From: a bacterium UBP15_UBA6099
GTDB taxonomy: Bacteria > UBP15 > UBA6099
Direction: 5' to 3'
Length of the DNA: 54,341 nt
Assembly (NCBI GenBank): GCA_002435745.1
Contig: DIWT01000009.1
Coordinates: 1-54,341 of the forward strand
Shown one piece after another: positions 8,793 through 17,938 of this stretch (positions within the stretch are counted from its first letter, which is position 1; the number at the start of each line of letters is the position of its first letter). The translations under genes were made by a program, and so were the position numbers. A model generated the notes under the pieces. It made no database searches and was not told where the DNA came from. It saw only the letters and a list, made by a program, of their open reading frames with translations.

Positions 8793-9187
8793 TTTTCAGT
8801 CTCTTTCAGTTTGTTTATCTGCTTCATTCCCTGCGCCATCATAATCGCCAGAACCACTGTGAATCCGGCCAATGCGCCGAAACCGTCGAAAATTTTATAA
8901 TACAATCCGGCCAAAAGTCCACTGACTATCGCCGCCAGCGCCGCTGCGCTCGCGATCGCCGCCCGTGTTTTTCTCTTGTCCGCTCCCCCGATGAGACTTT
9001 TCACCAACCGCTCAACACAAAAAACGTTGAGGTTTCCAAAAATGACTCCGGCAATAAACCCCTCCGCGAACATCGGCGGAAGTTTCTCCCGGAACAGTAT
9101 CATTGCTATCGCGGCAGGCGTCGTCACCCAGAGAACAGATATAGTAATATTTTTGATGAATGATGTTTTGCGCTGTTTTCGTTCCAT
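8789..9187 (-). CDS. atpI: AtpI-like ATP synthase assembly protein
   Basis: A small 132-residue membrane protein with about four hydrophobic segments, sitting just upstream of atpB where AtpI is normally found. AtpI family members help assemble the c-ring and are not part of the finished enzyme. Sequence conservation in this family is low, so position and topology carry the call. The basic N-terminus (ERKQRK) should face the cytoplasm. Its stop overlaps the atpB start. Confidence 0.75.
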   Translation of the reverse strand: MERKQRKTSFIKNITISVLWVTTPAAIAMILFREKLPPMFAEGFIAGVIFGNLNVFCVERLVKSLIGGADKRKTRAAIASAAALAAIVSGLLAGLYYKIFDGFGALAGFTVVLAIMMAQGMKQINKLKETEK

Positions 9188-9251
9188 TAGTCATAGGTCT
9201 CATAATCAAGCACGTGAATCATTTCACAAAAGCGCGGCCCTGTCAATATTT

Positions 9252-9542
9252 TCACTCCAATTTTTTTATCTGCTCGAACACGAGTTTGAATCCTGCCGCC
9301 ACTCCGAACATCACGCTCACTGCCAGCAGAATATTGTTTTCCGTGTGGAACACGCTTTCCAGCCCGATTCCTATCATATAACCGACCAGAAGTCCAGCGA
9401 GCATAGTCATCGGAATGCCCGTCCACAGAGCCACCCGCTGGCGCATCTTAAGCTTAGAGCGGCTCTCGGCTTCGGGGTCTTTCTTTTTTTCGTCTTTGCC
9501 GGGGTCTCGCCCGTTGTCCTCGTCCATCTCATCCGTCATCAT
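9252..9542 (-). CDS. atpZ: AtpZ family Fo-associated membrane protein
   Basis: A 96-residue protein with a very acidic then basic soluble N-terminus (about 1-35) and two membrane helices (about 37-60 and 68-88). The glycine-rich pattern GLLVGYMIGIGLE and the ending GFKLVFEQIKKLE fit the AtpZ/AtpI family, which in other bacteria lies first in the atp operon and affects Fo assembly or Mg2+/Ca2+ handling. Its start overlaps the stop of the preceding phosphohexomutase gene by ATGA. That places the mutase in the same translation unit as the ATP synthase. Confidence 0.75.
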   Translation of the reverse strand: MMTDEMDEDNGRDPGKDEKKKDPEAESRSKLKMRQRVALWTGIPMTMLAGLLVGYMIGIGLESVFHTENNILLAVSVMFGVAAGFKLVFEQIKKLE

Positions 9543-10867
9543 TTTCCCTCTATTATCCCTATGACTTCAGCCTTTTTCTTTTCCATCTCTTCAACGTCGG
9601 CCGCCTCCAAGTTAAGGCGTAGCAGCGGCTCGGTGTTGCTCGCGCGCACATTGAACCGCCAGCCGTCCAGTTCGACGCTCAACCCGTCAAGGTGAAAAAC
9701 CCTGCCCGCCGCTCCGTAAGTCTCTTCAAGCCGCTTGAGCACTGCGTCCTTGTCGGCGACCTCGAAGTTTATCTCGCCCGAATGAGAGTAGCGCAGGACA
9801 GGCTCGGCAAGCTCGCTCATCTTCTTTCCGGTCTCCGCCATCAGGTTCAACATGCAGATTAAAGCAATCGCGGAGCTTTCGGTGAAGTTGTGGGCCTTGA
9901 AATAAAAATGTCCCGAAAGCTCGGAAGCGAACACCGCGTCGTGCTCGCGCATCTGGCGCTTGATGAACGCGTGCCCGACTCTGCACATCACCGGCTTGCC
10001 GCCGTAAGTTTCGATGTCTTCCGCCGCCGCCTTTGTGCTGCGCAGGTCGTAAAGCACGGCCGCGCCCGGCGAGGTCTTCAGCAGGTCTCTTGCTATTATC
10101 GCCCCGGCCACATCCGCCCTCACCGTCTCCCCCCGCTCGTCGATGAACATGCATCTGTCCGCGTCGCCGTCAATGGCCGCTCCGAGGTCCGCCCCCGTCT
10201 CCAAAACCTTCTTCTTTATGTCCACCAGATTCTCGTCCAGCAGCGGGTTCGCTTCGTGATTCGGGAACGTTCCATCCGGCTCCATATATAAAGGAATATA
10301 TTCAATGTTCATCCCTTCGAATATTTTCGGGTAAGTATACCCGCAGGCCCCGTTTGCGCCGTCCACCACCACCTTCAGCTTTCTGCCGCCGTCCAGCCGG
10401 GCAAAGGAACGCGTAAATGCGGCGAACTCTCCAAGCGCGTCTTTTTTAACGATAGAACCCTTCCGCGTCGCGGCCGCAAAACTCTCTTCCAGAACTATCT
10501 TTTCCATATCCTTAATGCCGGTGTCGCCGCTTATCGGGATGGAATTCTCGCGGCACATCTTAAACCCGTTGTAGGCGGGCGGGTTGTGAGACGCGGTTAT
10601 CATTATTGCGGCAGGCTCTGTGCGGGCGGCAAAATAGAGCATCGGGGTGTCGCTGCGCCCGATGTCAATCACATCGGCCCCCTGATCTGTGATGCCGCGC
10701 GCAAGCGCCTCGAACATCGCGTCCGCGCTCGCGCGGGCGTCCCTGCCCACCACCACCCGGTCGCATTTCAGAAAAGCAACGTAAGCCCGTCCTATCTTAT
10801 ATGCCAGAGCTTCGTCCAACTGATCCGGCACTATGCCCCTGATGTCGTATGCCTTGAATATGCTCAT
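9539..10867 (-). CDS. manB: Phosphomannomutase/phosphoglucomutase
   Basis: A 442-residue alpha-D-phosphohexomutase that interconverts hexose 1- and 6-phosphates for sugar-nucleotide and envelope polysaccharide synthesis. The phosphoserine loop TASHNP (Ser93, 91-96) and the metal-binding loop DGDADR (233-238) are intact. The sugar-specificity region has SELSGH and the C-terminal phosphate-binding domain has RASNTEP. A strong AGGAGGAAGGGG precedes the ATG. It follows the fumarase beta gene by 54 bases and overlaps atpZ, so it may be co-transcribed with both. The preference between mannose and glucose substrates cannot be read from sequence here. Confidence 0.93.
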   Translation of the reverse strand: MSIFKAYDIRGIVPDQLDEALAYKIGRAYVAFLKCDRVVVGRDARASADAMFEALARGITDQGADVIDIGRSDTPMLYFAARTEPAAIMITASHNPPAYNGFKMCRENSIPISGDTGIKDMEKIVLEESFAAATRKGSIVKKDALGEFAAFTRSFARLDGGRKLKVVVDGANGACGYTYPKIFEGMNIEYIPLYMEPDGTFPNHEANPLLDENLVDIKKKVLETGADLGAAIDGDADRCMFIDERGETVRADVAGAIIARDLLKTSPGAAVLYDLRSTKAAAEDIETYGGKPVMCRVGHAFIKRQMREHDAVFASELSGHFYFKAHNFTESSAIALICMLNLMAETGKKMSELAEPVLRYSHSGEINFEVADKDAVLKRLEETYGAAGRVFHLDGLSVELDGWRFNVRASNTEPLLRLNLEAADVEEMEKKKAEVIGIIEGK

Positions 10868-10921
10868 TGCCCCTTCCTCCTAGAATCGGTTTGTCGCCGG
10901 ACGTCTAAACGCGCCGGACGG

Positions 10922-11482
10922 TCACAACCTCTGATATTTTTTTCTGCCTGCCTCGAATATGTCTCCGCCGAGAATGTCGTTGGCGACTATCGCCGGAAAA
11001 TCCTCGACGACCAGCCTTCGGACGGCTTCCGCGCCGAGGTCTTCGTAGGCAATTATTTCGGATGATTTAATGCGTTTAGAGATGAGCGCGCCCGCTCCGC
11101 CGACCGCCGCGAAATACACCGCGCGAAACCTTTTCATCGCTTCGACCGCCGCCGGAGAGCGGTTCCCTTTTCCAATCATGCCCTTAAGTCCCGCTTCGAG
11201 CAGCCTCGGCGTGTAAGAGTCCATCCTATAGCTTGTTGTCGGGCCGGCGGAGCCTATGACTTCGCCCGGCCTCGCGGGCGTCGGGCCGACGTAGTACACT
11301 ATCTGCCCCGCCAACTCGAACGGCGGGGCCTGCCCCGCGTCCAACGCCTCGACTATCCTTTTGTGCGCCGCGTCTCTGGCGGTGTAAATCACGCCTGAAA
11401 TCCTAACCACATCGCCCGCGCGCAGCGATTCGACCGCCTCTTCCGCGAGCGGACTTTCAACTCTGATTATCGTTCCGCTCAT
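10922..11482 (-). CDS. Class I fumarate hydratase, beta subunit (Fe-S hydro-lyase)
   Basis: A 186-residue C-terminal-type subunit of a two-subunit class I hydro-lyase. With its partner it interconverts fumarate and malate in the TCA cycle, or possibly tartrate and oxaloacetate. The family motif GPTTSYRMDSYTPRLLEAG is present, with IGKGNRS following. I chose the ATG at 11482, which overlaps the alpha-subunit stop as ATGA. A longer in-frame reading upstream only runs through the alpha gene. TCA location is supported by icd immediately upstream of the pair. Confidence 0.92.
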   Translation of the reverse strand: MSGTIIRVESPLAEEAVESLRAGDVVRISGVIYTARDAAHKRIVEALDAGQAPPFELAGQIVYYVGPTPARPGEVIGSAGPTTSYRMDSYTPRLLEAGLKGMIGKGNRSPAAVEAMKRFRAVYFAAVGGAGALISKRIKSSEIIAYEDLGAEAVRRLVVEDFPAIVANDILGGDIFEAGRKKYQRL

Positions 11483-12336
11483 AAGACGACCTCCGCGCTC
11501 CTGTGCGCGTGGCACTCGATGTTCACAGCCACAGGCAGACTTGCTATATGGCACGGATGCGATAGAACGTGGACCGCGAGCGCGGTCGCCGCGCCTCCCA
11601 TGCCCTGCGGCCCGATCCCCAGATCATTTATCCTTTCAAGAATCTCCCGTTCGAGAGAGTCGAGAGCCGAGTCCGGGTTCGGAGAGCCGATTTCTCTGAA
11701 TAAAGATTTCTTGGCTAGCAGCGCGGCAACCTCGAACGTGCCGCCCATGCCGACGCCGACCACTATCGGGGGGCACGGGTTCGCTCCCGCCGCGTCCACC
11801 GCGCCGACCACGAACCTTATAACGCCCTCCCTGCCGTCGGCGGGCGTGAGCATCGCCAGCCGCGACATGTTTTCGCAGCCTCCGCCCTTCGCCATGAACC
11901 TGATCGAAATCCTGTCTCCGGGAACCTCTTCGAGATGAATGACCGCAGGCGTGTTGTCCTTGGTGTTCACGCGATCCAACGGCCCCCTCACAATCGACTT
12001 TCTCAGGAACGCCTCTTCGTATCCGCGCCTTACGCCCTCGTTCACTGCGTCTGTCAGAGTCCCGCCCGCGACAACCGCTTCGGCTCCCTTTTCGATGAAA
12101 AAGACCGCGACCCCGGTGTCTTGGCAGATCGGGCGTTTCTCATCGCGGGCCACCCGCGCGTTTTCCAGCAGGGCGTCCAAAATCTCCGCGCCCGCCGGTG
12201 AAATCTCCCGCGCTCGCGCGGCTGCAAGAGCGCGCTCCATGTCCGCCGGAAGGTCGCTCGCGCTCCGAGCGCAAAGCTCTTTTGCCGCGTCAACTATGGT
12301 TTGAAATTCGATTTTCCTCATATAGGCACATTTCAC
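11479..12336 (-). CDS. Class I fumarate hydratase, alpha subunit (Fe-S hydro-lyase)
   Basis: The alpha subunit of the two-subunit class I fumarase/tartrate dehydratase family, which holds an oxygen-sensitive [4Fe-4S] cluster. Cluster-type cysteines are visible in RPICQDTG, GGGCENM and NPCPPIVVGVG. The start is uncertain: GTG at 12336 has GAAGGG eight bases upstream, while ATG at 12321 gives the more typical N-terminus (MRKIEFQTIVDA) but no ribosome site. A perfect -10 element at 12375-12380 excludes the much longer reading. An Fe-S fumarase suits anaerobic or low-oxygen life (inference). Confidence 0.92.
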   Translation of the reverse strand: MKCAYMRKIEFQTIVDAAKELCARSASDLPADMERALAAARAREISPAGAEILDALLENARVARDEKRPICQDTGVAVFFIEKGAEAVVAGGTLTDAVNEGVRRGYEEAFLRKSIVRGPLDRVNTKDNTPAVIHLEEVPGDRISIRFMAKGGGCENMSRLAMLTPADGREGVIRFVVGAVDAAGANPCPPIVVGVGMGGTFEVAALLAKKSLFREIGSPNPDSALDSLEREILERINDLGIGPQGMGGAATALAVHVLSHPCHIASLPVAVNIECHAHRSAEVVL

Positions 12337-12374
12337 GAGCGCAACCCTTCGCGCTTCTATCAAAAGGAAAATGA

Positions 12375-12380
12375 ATTATA
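12375..12380 (-). promoter_or_regulatory. -10 element upstream of fumarase operon
   Basis: On the minus strand this reads TATAAT, about 40 bases before either possible fumarase start. The -35 region is weak (T-rich). It probably drives fumarase and perhaps the mutase-atp run. Confidence 0.45.
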
Positions 12381-12442
12381 CACTAAATTGAAATCAAAGA
12401 GAATTTATTAGCGTTGGATATCCTGCGCGGCGCCGTAGCGTC

Positions 12443-13672
12443 TCAAGTTAGATTTTCGATGACGGCGTCGGCAAACTCGGAGCATTTGAGCAGGGTGGCT
12501 CCGGGCATCTGCCTGTGCAGGTCGTAAGTGACGCGGCCTTGGGATATTGTTTTCTCGATGGCGCCGACGATGGCGCGCGCGGCCTCGTCCCATCCCATGT
12601 GCTCGAACATCATGACTCCTGAAAGGATAACTGAGCCGGGGTTCACTTTGTCCTGTCCGGCATACTTCGGGGCGGTTCCGTGGGTTGCCTCGAAGACGGC
12701 GGCGGAATCGCCGATGTTCGCGCCGGGAGCCATCCCCAGCCCGCCCACCTGCGCGGCGCAAGCGTCCGACAGGTAGTCTCCGTTCAGGTTCAGAGTCGCT
12801 ATCACTTCGTATTCGTCCGGTCGCAGCAGAACCTGCTGAAACATGGCGTCCGCGATCCGATCCTTTATTACAACTTTCCCGTCCGCGCTCTTGCCTTCCC
12901 AAATTTCGCTTTCGGCTATCGTCTTATCGGCGAACTCCTCGCGTGCCAGCTCGTATCCCCATTCCTTGAATGCGCCTTCGGTGAACTTCATGATGTTGCC
13001 CTTGTGGACGAGTGTCACCGATGAGCGGCCCTTGGATATGGCGAAATTTATGGCGCGCCTGACGAGGCGTCTGGAGCCTTCGCGGCTTACCGGCTTTATG
13101 CCTATGCCGGAGTCCGCGCGCACGTTGCGCCCCATCTCGCCGTTCAGGAATGAGATTACTTTCGCCGCTTCGGGCGTTCCTTCTTTCCATTCGATTCCGG
13201 CGTAAACGTCCTCCGTGTTTTCCCTGAAGATGACCACATTGAGTTTGTGCGGCTCGCGCACCGGGGCGGGGGTCCCGGCGAAGTAGCGCACCGGCCTGAC
13301 GCACGCATACAGGTCCAGTTCCTGCCTGAGCGCCACGTTGAGGCTGCGTATGCCGCCCCCCACAGGCGTAGTGAGCGGTCCTTTTATCGCCACGGCGTAT
13401 TCGGAGATTGCGTCTATGGCGCGCCTCGGCAGCCACTCGCCCGTCTCCGCGTGGGCCTTTTCTCCGGCAAGTATTTCCATCCAGTGAATTTTCCGTTTTC
13501 CCGCGTAAGTCTTTTCCACCGCCGCGTCCAAAACCCTCTGCGCCGCCGCCCAGATGTCCGCTCCCGTGCCGTCTCCCTCGATGAAAGGAATAATCGGGTT
13601 GTCCGGAACTACCGCCCGGCCTCCGTCCATCTTTATTTTTTCTCCGCCCTGAGGCGCGTCGTAGTATGCCAT
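12443..13672 (-). CDS. icd: NADP-dependent isocitrate dehydrogenase
   Basis: A 409-residue decarboxylating isocitrate dehydrogenase (isocitrate to 2-oxoglutarate). The substrate-binding Ser/Arg region is GGIRSLNVALRQELDLYACVRPVR, with PVGGG before it. The NENTEDVYAGIE-type loop (FRENTEDVYAGIEW) and the metal-binding aspartates in DAMFQQVLLRPDEYEV are present. The HGTAPKYAGQDKVNPGS cofactor loop has the Lys/Tyr type seen in NADP enzymes. The ATG at 13672 is preceded by GAGGGAG. An upstream in-frame TTG would only read through that site. A -35/-10 pair lies at 13706-13734. Confidence 0.94.
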   Translation of the reverse strand: MAYYDAPQGGEKIKMDGGRAVVPDNPIIPFIEGDGTGADIWAAAQRVLDAAVEKTYAGKRKIHWMEILAGEKAHAETGEWLPRRAIDAISEYAVAIKGPLTTPVGGGIRSLNVALRQELDLYACVRPVRYFAGTPAPVREPHKLNVVIFRENTEDVYAGIEWKEGTPEAAKVISFLNGEMGRNVRADSGIGIKPVSREGSRRLVRRAINFAISKGRSSVTLVHKGNIMKFTEGAFKEWGYELAREEFADKTIAESEIWEGKSADGKVVIKDRIADAMFQQVLLRPDEYEVIATLNLNGDYLSDACAAQVGGLGMAPGANIGDSAAVFEATHGTAPKYAGQDKVNPGSVILSGVMMFEHMGWDEAARAIVGAIEKTISQGRVTYDLHRQMPGATLLKCSEFADAVIENLT

Positions 13673-13705
13673 GTCTAAAGTCTCCCTCAAAAAATATGAC
13701 TTTGA

Positions 13706-13734
13706 AGATTAAGCACAAAAGCGCGACGCGTCAA
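13706..13734 (-). promoter_or_regulatory. icd: Probable icd promoter
   Basis: On the minus strand TTGACG (13734-13729) is followed by a 17-base spacer and TAATCT (13711-13706), about 35 bases before the chosen icd start. The -35 is near consensus and the -10 is weaker. Confidence 0.45.
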
Positions 13735-13753
13735 GCCGCGCGCAGCCGTTGAA

Positions 13754-16318
13754 TCACCCGAGGAGGGAATTCATGGCTTTTTCAAGAGAGGAGGCGTCCG
13801 CTTGGCTTGCGACAGTCAACGAGCGGCATTTCAGCCGGGAGCGCATTTCGCTTGCGAACACCGCGTCGTCGGTCACGATAAGCGCTGGAGGAAGCGGGCT
13901 TGCGGCGCCGGTGTACGCGGCCGACGCCGCGTCCGCGCCGATCCCGGATGTCTTGGGGCCGAAAATAACGAGCCTGACCCCTCCCCGCGCGAGCAGATCC
14001 GCCGCTTCGTCTATGGATGTGGCCACTATCACGTTGTGCTCCTGTGTTTCAGGCATTTCAGTGACTGACGTCAGGATGTCGGGAGAAGCGTCGAACAACA
14101 GAATGGTTCCGCTTGAAACGGCCTCTGCCGGGATGTTGTTTTCATCGTTGTCTTTTTCGGTAAAAACGATGGATATCTTCGTTCCGGAGCCGGGAGCGCT
14201 TTCGAGCCTGATCTCCGCCTCGTGGATGGCCGCTATCTGTTTGACCATGTCAAGCCCGAGTCCGGTTCCTCCGTACTGCCGTGTGGATGTGTCGTCTATC
14301 TGATAGAACCTGTCGAATATCCTGCCGTGCTCGTTCAGGGGAATTCCGATGCCGTTGTCTTTTACTGAAACGACGACGGATTTGCCGGAGCGCTTGGAAA
14401 CCACCTTGACGAATCCGCCATCGGGAGTGAACTTCACCGCGTTGCTGATAAGATTCGACAGAAGCTTCTGGAACATTGACTCGTCCGCGTAAACCCATTC
14501 GGCGTCGTTCGATATTTCAACCGAAGCGCGCAGATTCTTCGACTCTATTTCGTCCCTGAACTTGTCGAGGGCTTCGCGCGCCGCCATATCGAGACTCAAT
14601 TCCTGCCTCGCCAAGCCCATCGCGCCCATTTCGATTCTCGCGCGGAGTATCAGGTTGTCAATCAGGTCGTTTAGCTGCCAGCCGCGCTTGAGAACCACTT
14701 TCAATTTCTCGGCAAACTTCTCCGGCAGCGCTCCATATCTTTCCTTCTGCGCCATGTCCAGATTGCCCAACATGACTGAAAGCGGTGTTCTCAACTCGTG
14801 CGACACCATCGACAGGAAATTCGTCTTTCCCTCGTTCATTTTTTCAAGATATTCAATCTGTTTCTTCATTTCGATGTTCAGGATGCGGTCTTCCTCGGCG
14901 CGCTTGGCCTCGGTTATGTCAATAAAGCTTTCTATGCCGCCGATGACATTTCCGTCCGCGTCGCGAAGCAGGTCGGCGTTTTTACTGACTATGATTTTCT
15001 TGCCTGTTTTTGTGACTATCTCGCATTCCTTGCCGACAATCGGCCCGGTTCGCGGCGAAGGACTGAACAGAGCGCAAAAATCCCCGCAGGCTCCGGTCAT
15101 AACAAACGAGCAGCGCTGCCCGACGACTTCCTCCGCCATGTAGCCCGTCAGCCTCTCGGCGGTGTTGTTCCATTTCTGTATTATCCTGTCGTTGTTAACA
15201 GTAAAAAGCCCGCTGGGGAGCATCTTGATTATGTGGTCGAGCCTGTCGTGGCTCATTTTTAATTCTTTTTCGAGTCCGACTCTTTCTTCGAGCGCTGCTT
15301 TGTCTCTCTGGAGTTGAGACGCTTTCATGCTGTATTTGAGCGCGGCGTACCCGACGGAATACATGAGCAGAAGCACGGCGACAGTCAGCAGCATCATACT
15401 GCGCCAGTGGTCCGAGATCGGGCCGGAGATGGCTGAATATGGAGTTGAAATCACCACCGTCCATGTCCTGTCGCCTATGTTGAATGGGTGTATCGAGAAG
15501 AGCGTGTCCCCAATCTGCATGGTCTTCGCCCTGCCCCGCCATATTTCATGTGAAAGCGCGTCGCAAACCTCGCCCTCGAACGCCGGATGGTCGTCTTTTA
15601 AGTTTTTCCCGATGTGGCGCTTATCGGGATGATAAATTACCACCCCGTCCTCGTCCACGAGCCACGCGTATCCGCCGGCTCCTATCTCCACGCCGCGTAG
15701 AAATTTGCTGGTTATGCTGTCTAGCTTGATTATCGTCGCTACGCTTCCGTTCATTTCCCGGCCCTTGAACACCGGCGCGTGGATTGCTATTGCGTCGAAC
15801 CCCTCCACCGCTCGGAACAACCCGCTTATCACAAGCCTTCTGGTCTCGAAAAGGCTCACCACATGTTCCTGATACCTGATGTCCGCGTAAAGCGAATTCT
15901 CGTCTATCGGATACATATCCGTCAAAACGCCTTCGTTGTTCATCCTGTATCCGGCGTATGCGATCTCCTGATTCGATCTGTAGAAATCAATGAGAAACTC
16001 CAGCGTCTGCGGGCTGTCCACGTCCTGCATGCGCGGAGCCGCCGCAAGCGACAGCATGTCGTTGGTGAGCCTCGCCACCACGGATTCTATGCCCTGCGCG
16101 CTGCTCTTCGCTATCTCGGACTGAAGGTCTTGGAATTGTTTAGTAAGAGTTTCCCTGAAGACACGGTGCACGTTTAATCCGTGCCAAACCAGCCCTGCGG
16201 CCACCGCCAAAGCGACAAATGAAACAATAAACGGCATCCATTTCGATGTCGCCCGCTTAAGCAATGTGTCTGTTTTGTTCAATACGACATCGCCTTTCTT
16301 GAGCGCGAAAAACGGCAT
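13754..16318 (-). CDS. Membrane hybrid sensor histidine kinase (dCache-PAS-HisKA-HATPase-degenerate receiver)
   Basis: An 854-residue sensor. A membrane helix (about 28-48), a large extracytoplasmic dCache-like sensor (about 50-305) and a second helix (about 310-330) are followed by a coiled coil and a PAS domain (about 360-475). The PAS contains a cysteine cluster (CSFVMTGACGDFC). HisKA has the phospho-acceptor His507 in SHELRTP, and the ATPase domain has DNGIGIP and GGTGLGL. The last 120 residues look like a receiver fold (TILLFDASPDIL), but the phospho-acceptor position reads VIFGPK, with Gly where Asp is expected. No response regulator gene lies nearby. The start is uncertain: TTG at 16282 has AAAGG upstream, the ATG at 16318 has nothing clear. 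Confidence 0.9.
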   Translation of the reverse strand: MPFFALKKGDVVLNKTDTLLKRATSKWMPFIVSFVALAVAAGLVWHGLNVHRVFRETLTKQFQDLQSEIAKSSAQGIESVVARLTNDMLSLAAAPRMQDVDSPQTLEFLIDFYRSNQEIAYAGYRMNNEGVLTDMYPIDENSLYADIRYQEHVVSLFETRRLVISGLFRAVEGFDAIAIHAPVFKGREMNGSVATIIKLDSITSKFLRGVEIGAGGYAWLVDEDGVVIYHPDKRHIGKNLKDDHPAFEGEVCDALSHEIWRGRAKTMQIGDTLFSIHPFNIGDRTWTVVISTPYSAISGPISDHWRSMMLLTVAVLLLMYSVGYAALKYSMKASQLQRDKAALEERVGLEKELKMSHDRLDHIIKMLPSGLFTVNNDRIIQKWNNTAERLTGYMAEEVVGQRCSFVMTGACGDFCALFSPSPRTGPIVGKECEIVTKTGKKIIVSKNADLLRDADGNVIGGIESFIDITEAKRAEEDRILNIEMKKQIEYLEKMNEGKTNFLSMVSHELRTPLSVMLGNLDMAQKERYGALPEKFAEKLKVVLKRGWQLNDLIDNLILRARIEMGAMGLARQELSLDMAAREALDKFRDEIESKNLRASVEISNDAEWVYADESMFQKLLSNLISNAVKFTPDGGFVKVVSKRSGKSVVVSVKDNGIGIPLNEHGRIFDRFYQIDDTSTRQYGGTGLGLDMVKQIAAIHEAEIRLESAPGSGTKISIVFTEKDNDENNIPAEAVSSGTILLFDASPDILTSVTEMPETQEHNVIVATSIDEAADLLARGGVRLVIFGPKTSGIGADAASAAYTGAASPLPPALIVTDDAVFASEMRSRLKCRSLTVASQADASSLEKAMNSLLG

Positions 16319-16413
16319 GTTGCGGGTTTGTTGATAACAGCTTAATTATAATATGCTTTCCATTAAATTAAAGTCAAGCTGAAAACCTTTCCGACAATAG
16401 CTTCAAAGCCGGT

Positions 16414-16442
16414 TTGACTCCCGCGCGGCGCGGCAATATAAT
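16414..16442 (+). promoter_or_regulatory. moeA: moeA promoter
   Basis: TTGACT (16414-16419) and TATAAT (16437-16442) are separated by exactly 17 bases, a near-consensus sigma-70-type promoter. It is 74 bases before the moeA start and points away from the divergent sensor kinase. Confidence 0.75.
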
Positions 16443-16515
16443 CTGACATCGCGCCCTCAACAGCCGCTCTAGCAGCATCGAACCGGCGCTGCGGGCGCAT
16501 GTAAAGGAAGACAAC

Positions 16516-17733
16516 ATGTTAGACATCGAACAGGCATTGAATTCTATTCTCGAATCTATCCTGCCTCTGGGTACCGAGTCAGTCGACATATCGGAAGCCG
16601 GAGGAAGGATTCTGGCGGAGGAAGCGCGCGCTGACTCGGATGTGCCGTTTTCGGACAATTCAGCGATGGACGGCTACGCGGTGCGCGCCGAAGACATCAG
16701 GGGCGCGTCGGACGACAACCCGGCGCGGCTGACCGTGCTTGAGGACGTGCCCGCCGGCACGGTTCCGACAAAAACAATCGTGCCCGGAACCGCCAGCCGG
16801 ATAATGACGGGCGCTCCGTTGCCCGAAGGGGCGGACGCTGTGCTTATGGTCGAGCACTCGAAAAAACTCGACGGCGAAATGCTGGCTTTAGCCTCAATCG
16901 AGCCGGGGGCCAACATCCGCCGCGCCGGGGAGGATATTAAGAAAGGCGCTCTGCTGTTCAACGCCGGGCGCAAGCTGTCTGCGGCGGACGTGGGGATTGT
17001 CGCCTCGGCGGGCATCGCGCGCCCGCTGGTCATGCGGCGGCCTGTCGTAGGCGTCATATCCACAGGAGACGAAGTGGTCGAACCGTCGGCTCCAGCCGGC
17101 CGGGGAAAAGTAAGAAACAGCAACAGCTATACCCTTATCGCCCTGTGCAGGGAAGCCGGAGCGGAACCGAAATACTTGGGAATCGTCGCCGATTCCAGAC
17201 CCGCCCTTGAAGCGGCTTTTTCATCCGCCGCTGAGTCCTGCGACGTCATTATCACCACAGGCGGAGTGTCCGTAGGCGACTTCGACTTGGTCAAAGCCGT
17301 GCTCGGCGACCTCGGAAAAATAAACTTCTGGAAAATCAATATGAAGCCCGGCAAGCCTCTGGCTTTCGGCGCTCTCGGAGGAAAACCTCTCTTCGGACTG
17401 CCCGGGAATCCCGTTTCAACAATGGTCGCTTTCGAGATGTTCGTCAGACCGTCCCTGCTGAAAATGATGGGCGCGCGCGAAATCCTCCGCCCCCGCCTCC
17501 AAGCGAAACTGGCCTGCGAGATAATCGAGAAACCCTCTCGCGTAAAAATCATCCGGGGCGTCGCCTCCCGCAAAAAAACCGGCGTCTCCGTTACCACCAC
17601 CGGCGAACAAGGCTCCGGCATCCTGATGTCCATGTCCCTCGCCAACTGTTTCATCGTCATGCCCGACGGCGTCGGCAAACTCAAAAAAGGCGACATCGCG
17701 GACATCATACCTCTTGATAATTTTCCCCTGTGA
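16516..17733 (+). CDS. moeA: Molybdopterin molybdenumtransferase MoeA
   Basis: A 405-residue enzyme of molybdenum cofactor synthesis that inserts molybdate into adenylylated molybdopterin. The start of the family signature, SDNSAMDGYAVR, is at about 49-60. STGDEVVEP, TTGGVSVGDFD and GLPGNPVSTMVAFE mark the central MogA-like domain, and the C-terminal beta-barrel is complete. AAAGGAAG precedes the ATG and a strong promoter lies upstream. No other cofactor genes (moaA, moaC, mogA) or molybdoenzyme lie in the window, so its client is unknown. Confidence 0.95.
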   Translation: MLDIEQALNSILESILPLGTESVDISEAGGRILAEEARADSDVPFSDNSAMDGYAVRAEDIRGASDDNPARLTVLEDVPAGTVPTKTIVPGTASRIMTGAPLPEGADAVLMVEHSKKLDGEMLALASIEPGANIRRAGEDIKKGALLFNAGRKLSAADVGIVASAGIARPLVMRRPVVGVISTGDEVVEPSAPAGRGKVRNSNSYTLIALCREAGAEPKYLGIVADSRPALEAAFSSAAESCDVIITTGGVSVGDFDLVKAVLGDLGKINFWKINMKPGKPLAFGALGGKPLFGLPGNPVSTMVAFEMFVRPSLLKMMGAREILRPRLQAKLACEIIEKPSRVKIIRGVASRKKTGVSVTTTGEQGSGILMSMSLANCFIVMPDGVGKLKKGDIADIIPLDNFPL

Positions 17734-17786
17734 CGGCGGCGCGCGTCCGATCACCCTCCTCTTCGCGTTCGCGCAAAGACGTCTTT

Positions 17787-17818
17787 AACCCGCATTTTTG
17801 TCGTGATAAATCCGGGTT
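17787..17818 (+). terminator. Terminator-like hairpin after moeA
   Basis: AACCCG and CGGGTT pair around an AT-rich stem with a TCGTG-containing loop, 54 bases past the moeA stop. No clean T run follows. The sequence resembles the hairpin at 23933-23959 (shared TCGTGA and AAATCCGGGTTA), so it may be another repeat family. Confidence 0.4.
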
Positions 17819-17938
17819 ATTCACGAATTGGCAATAGGTTTCCGGTTTATTCCCGCCTTCTTTTACAGGGCATTAAATTCCATTCTCGCCACCGTTCAAT
17901 ATTACATATTACAGACCTGACCCCTCATTTGTGGCGAT

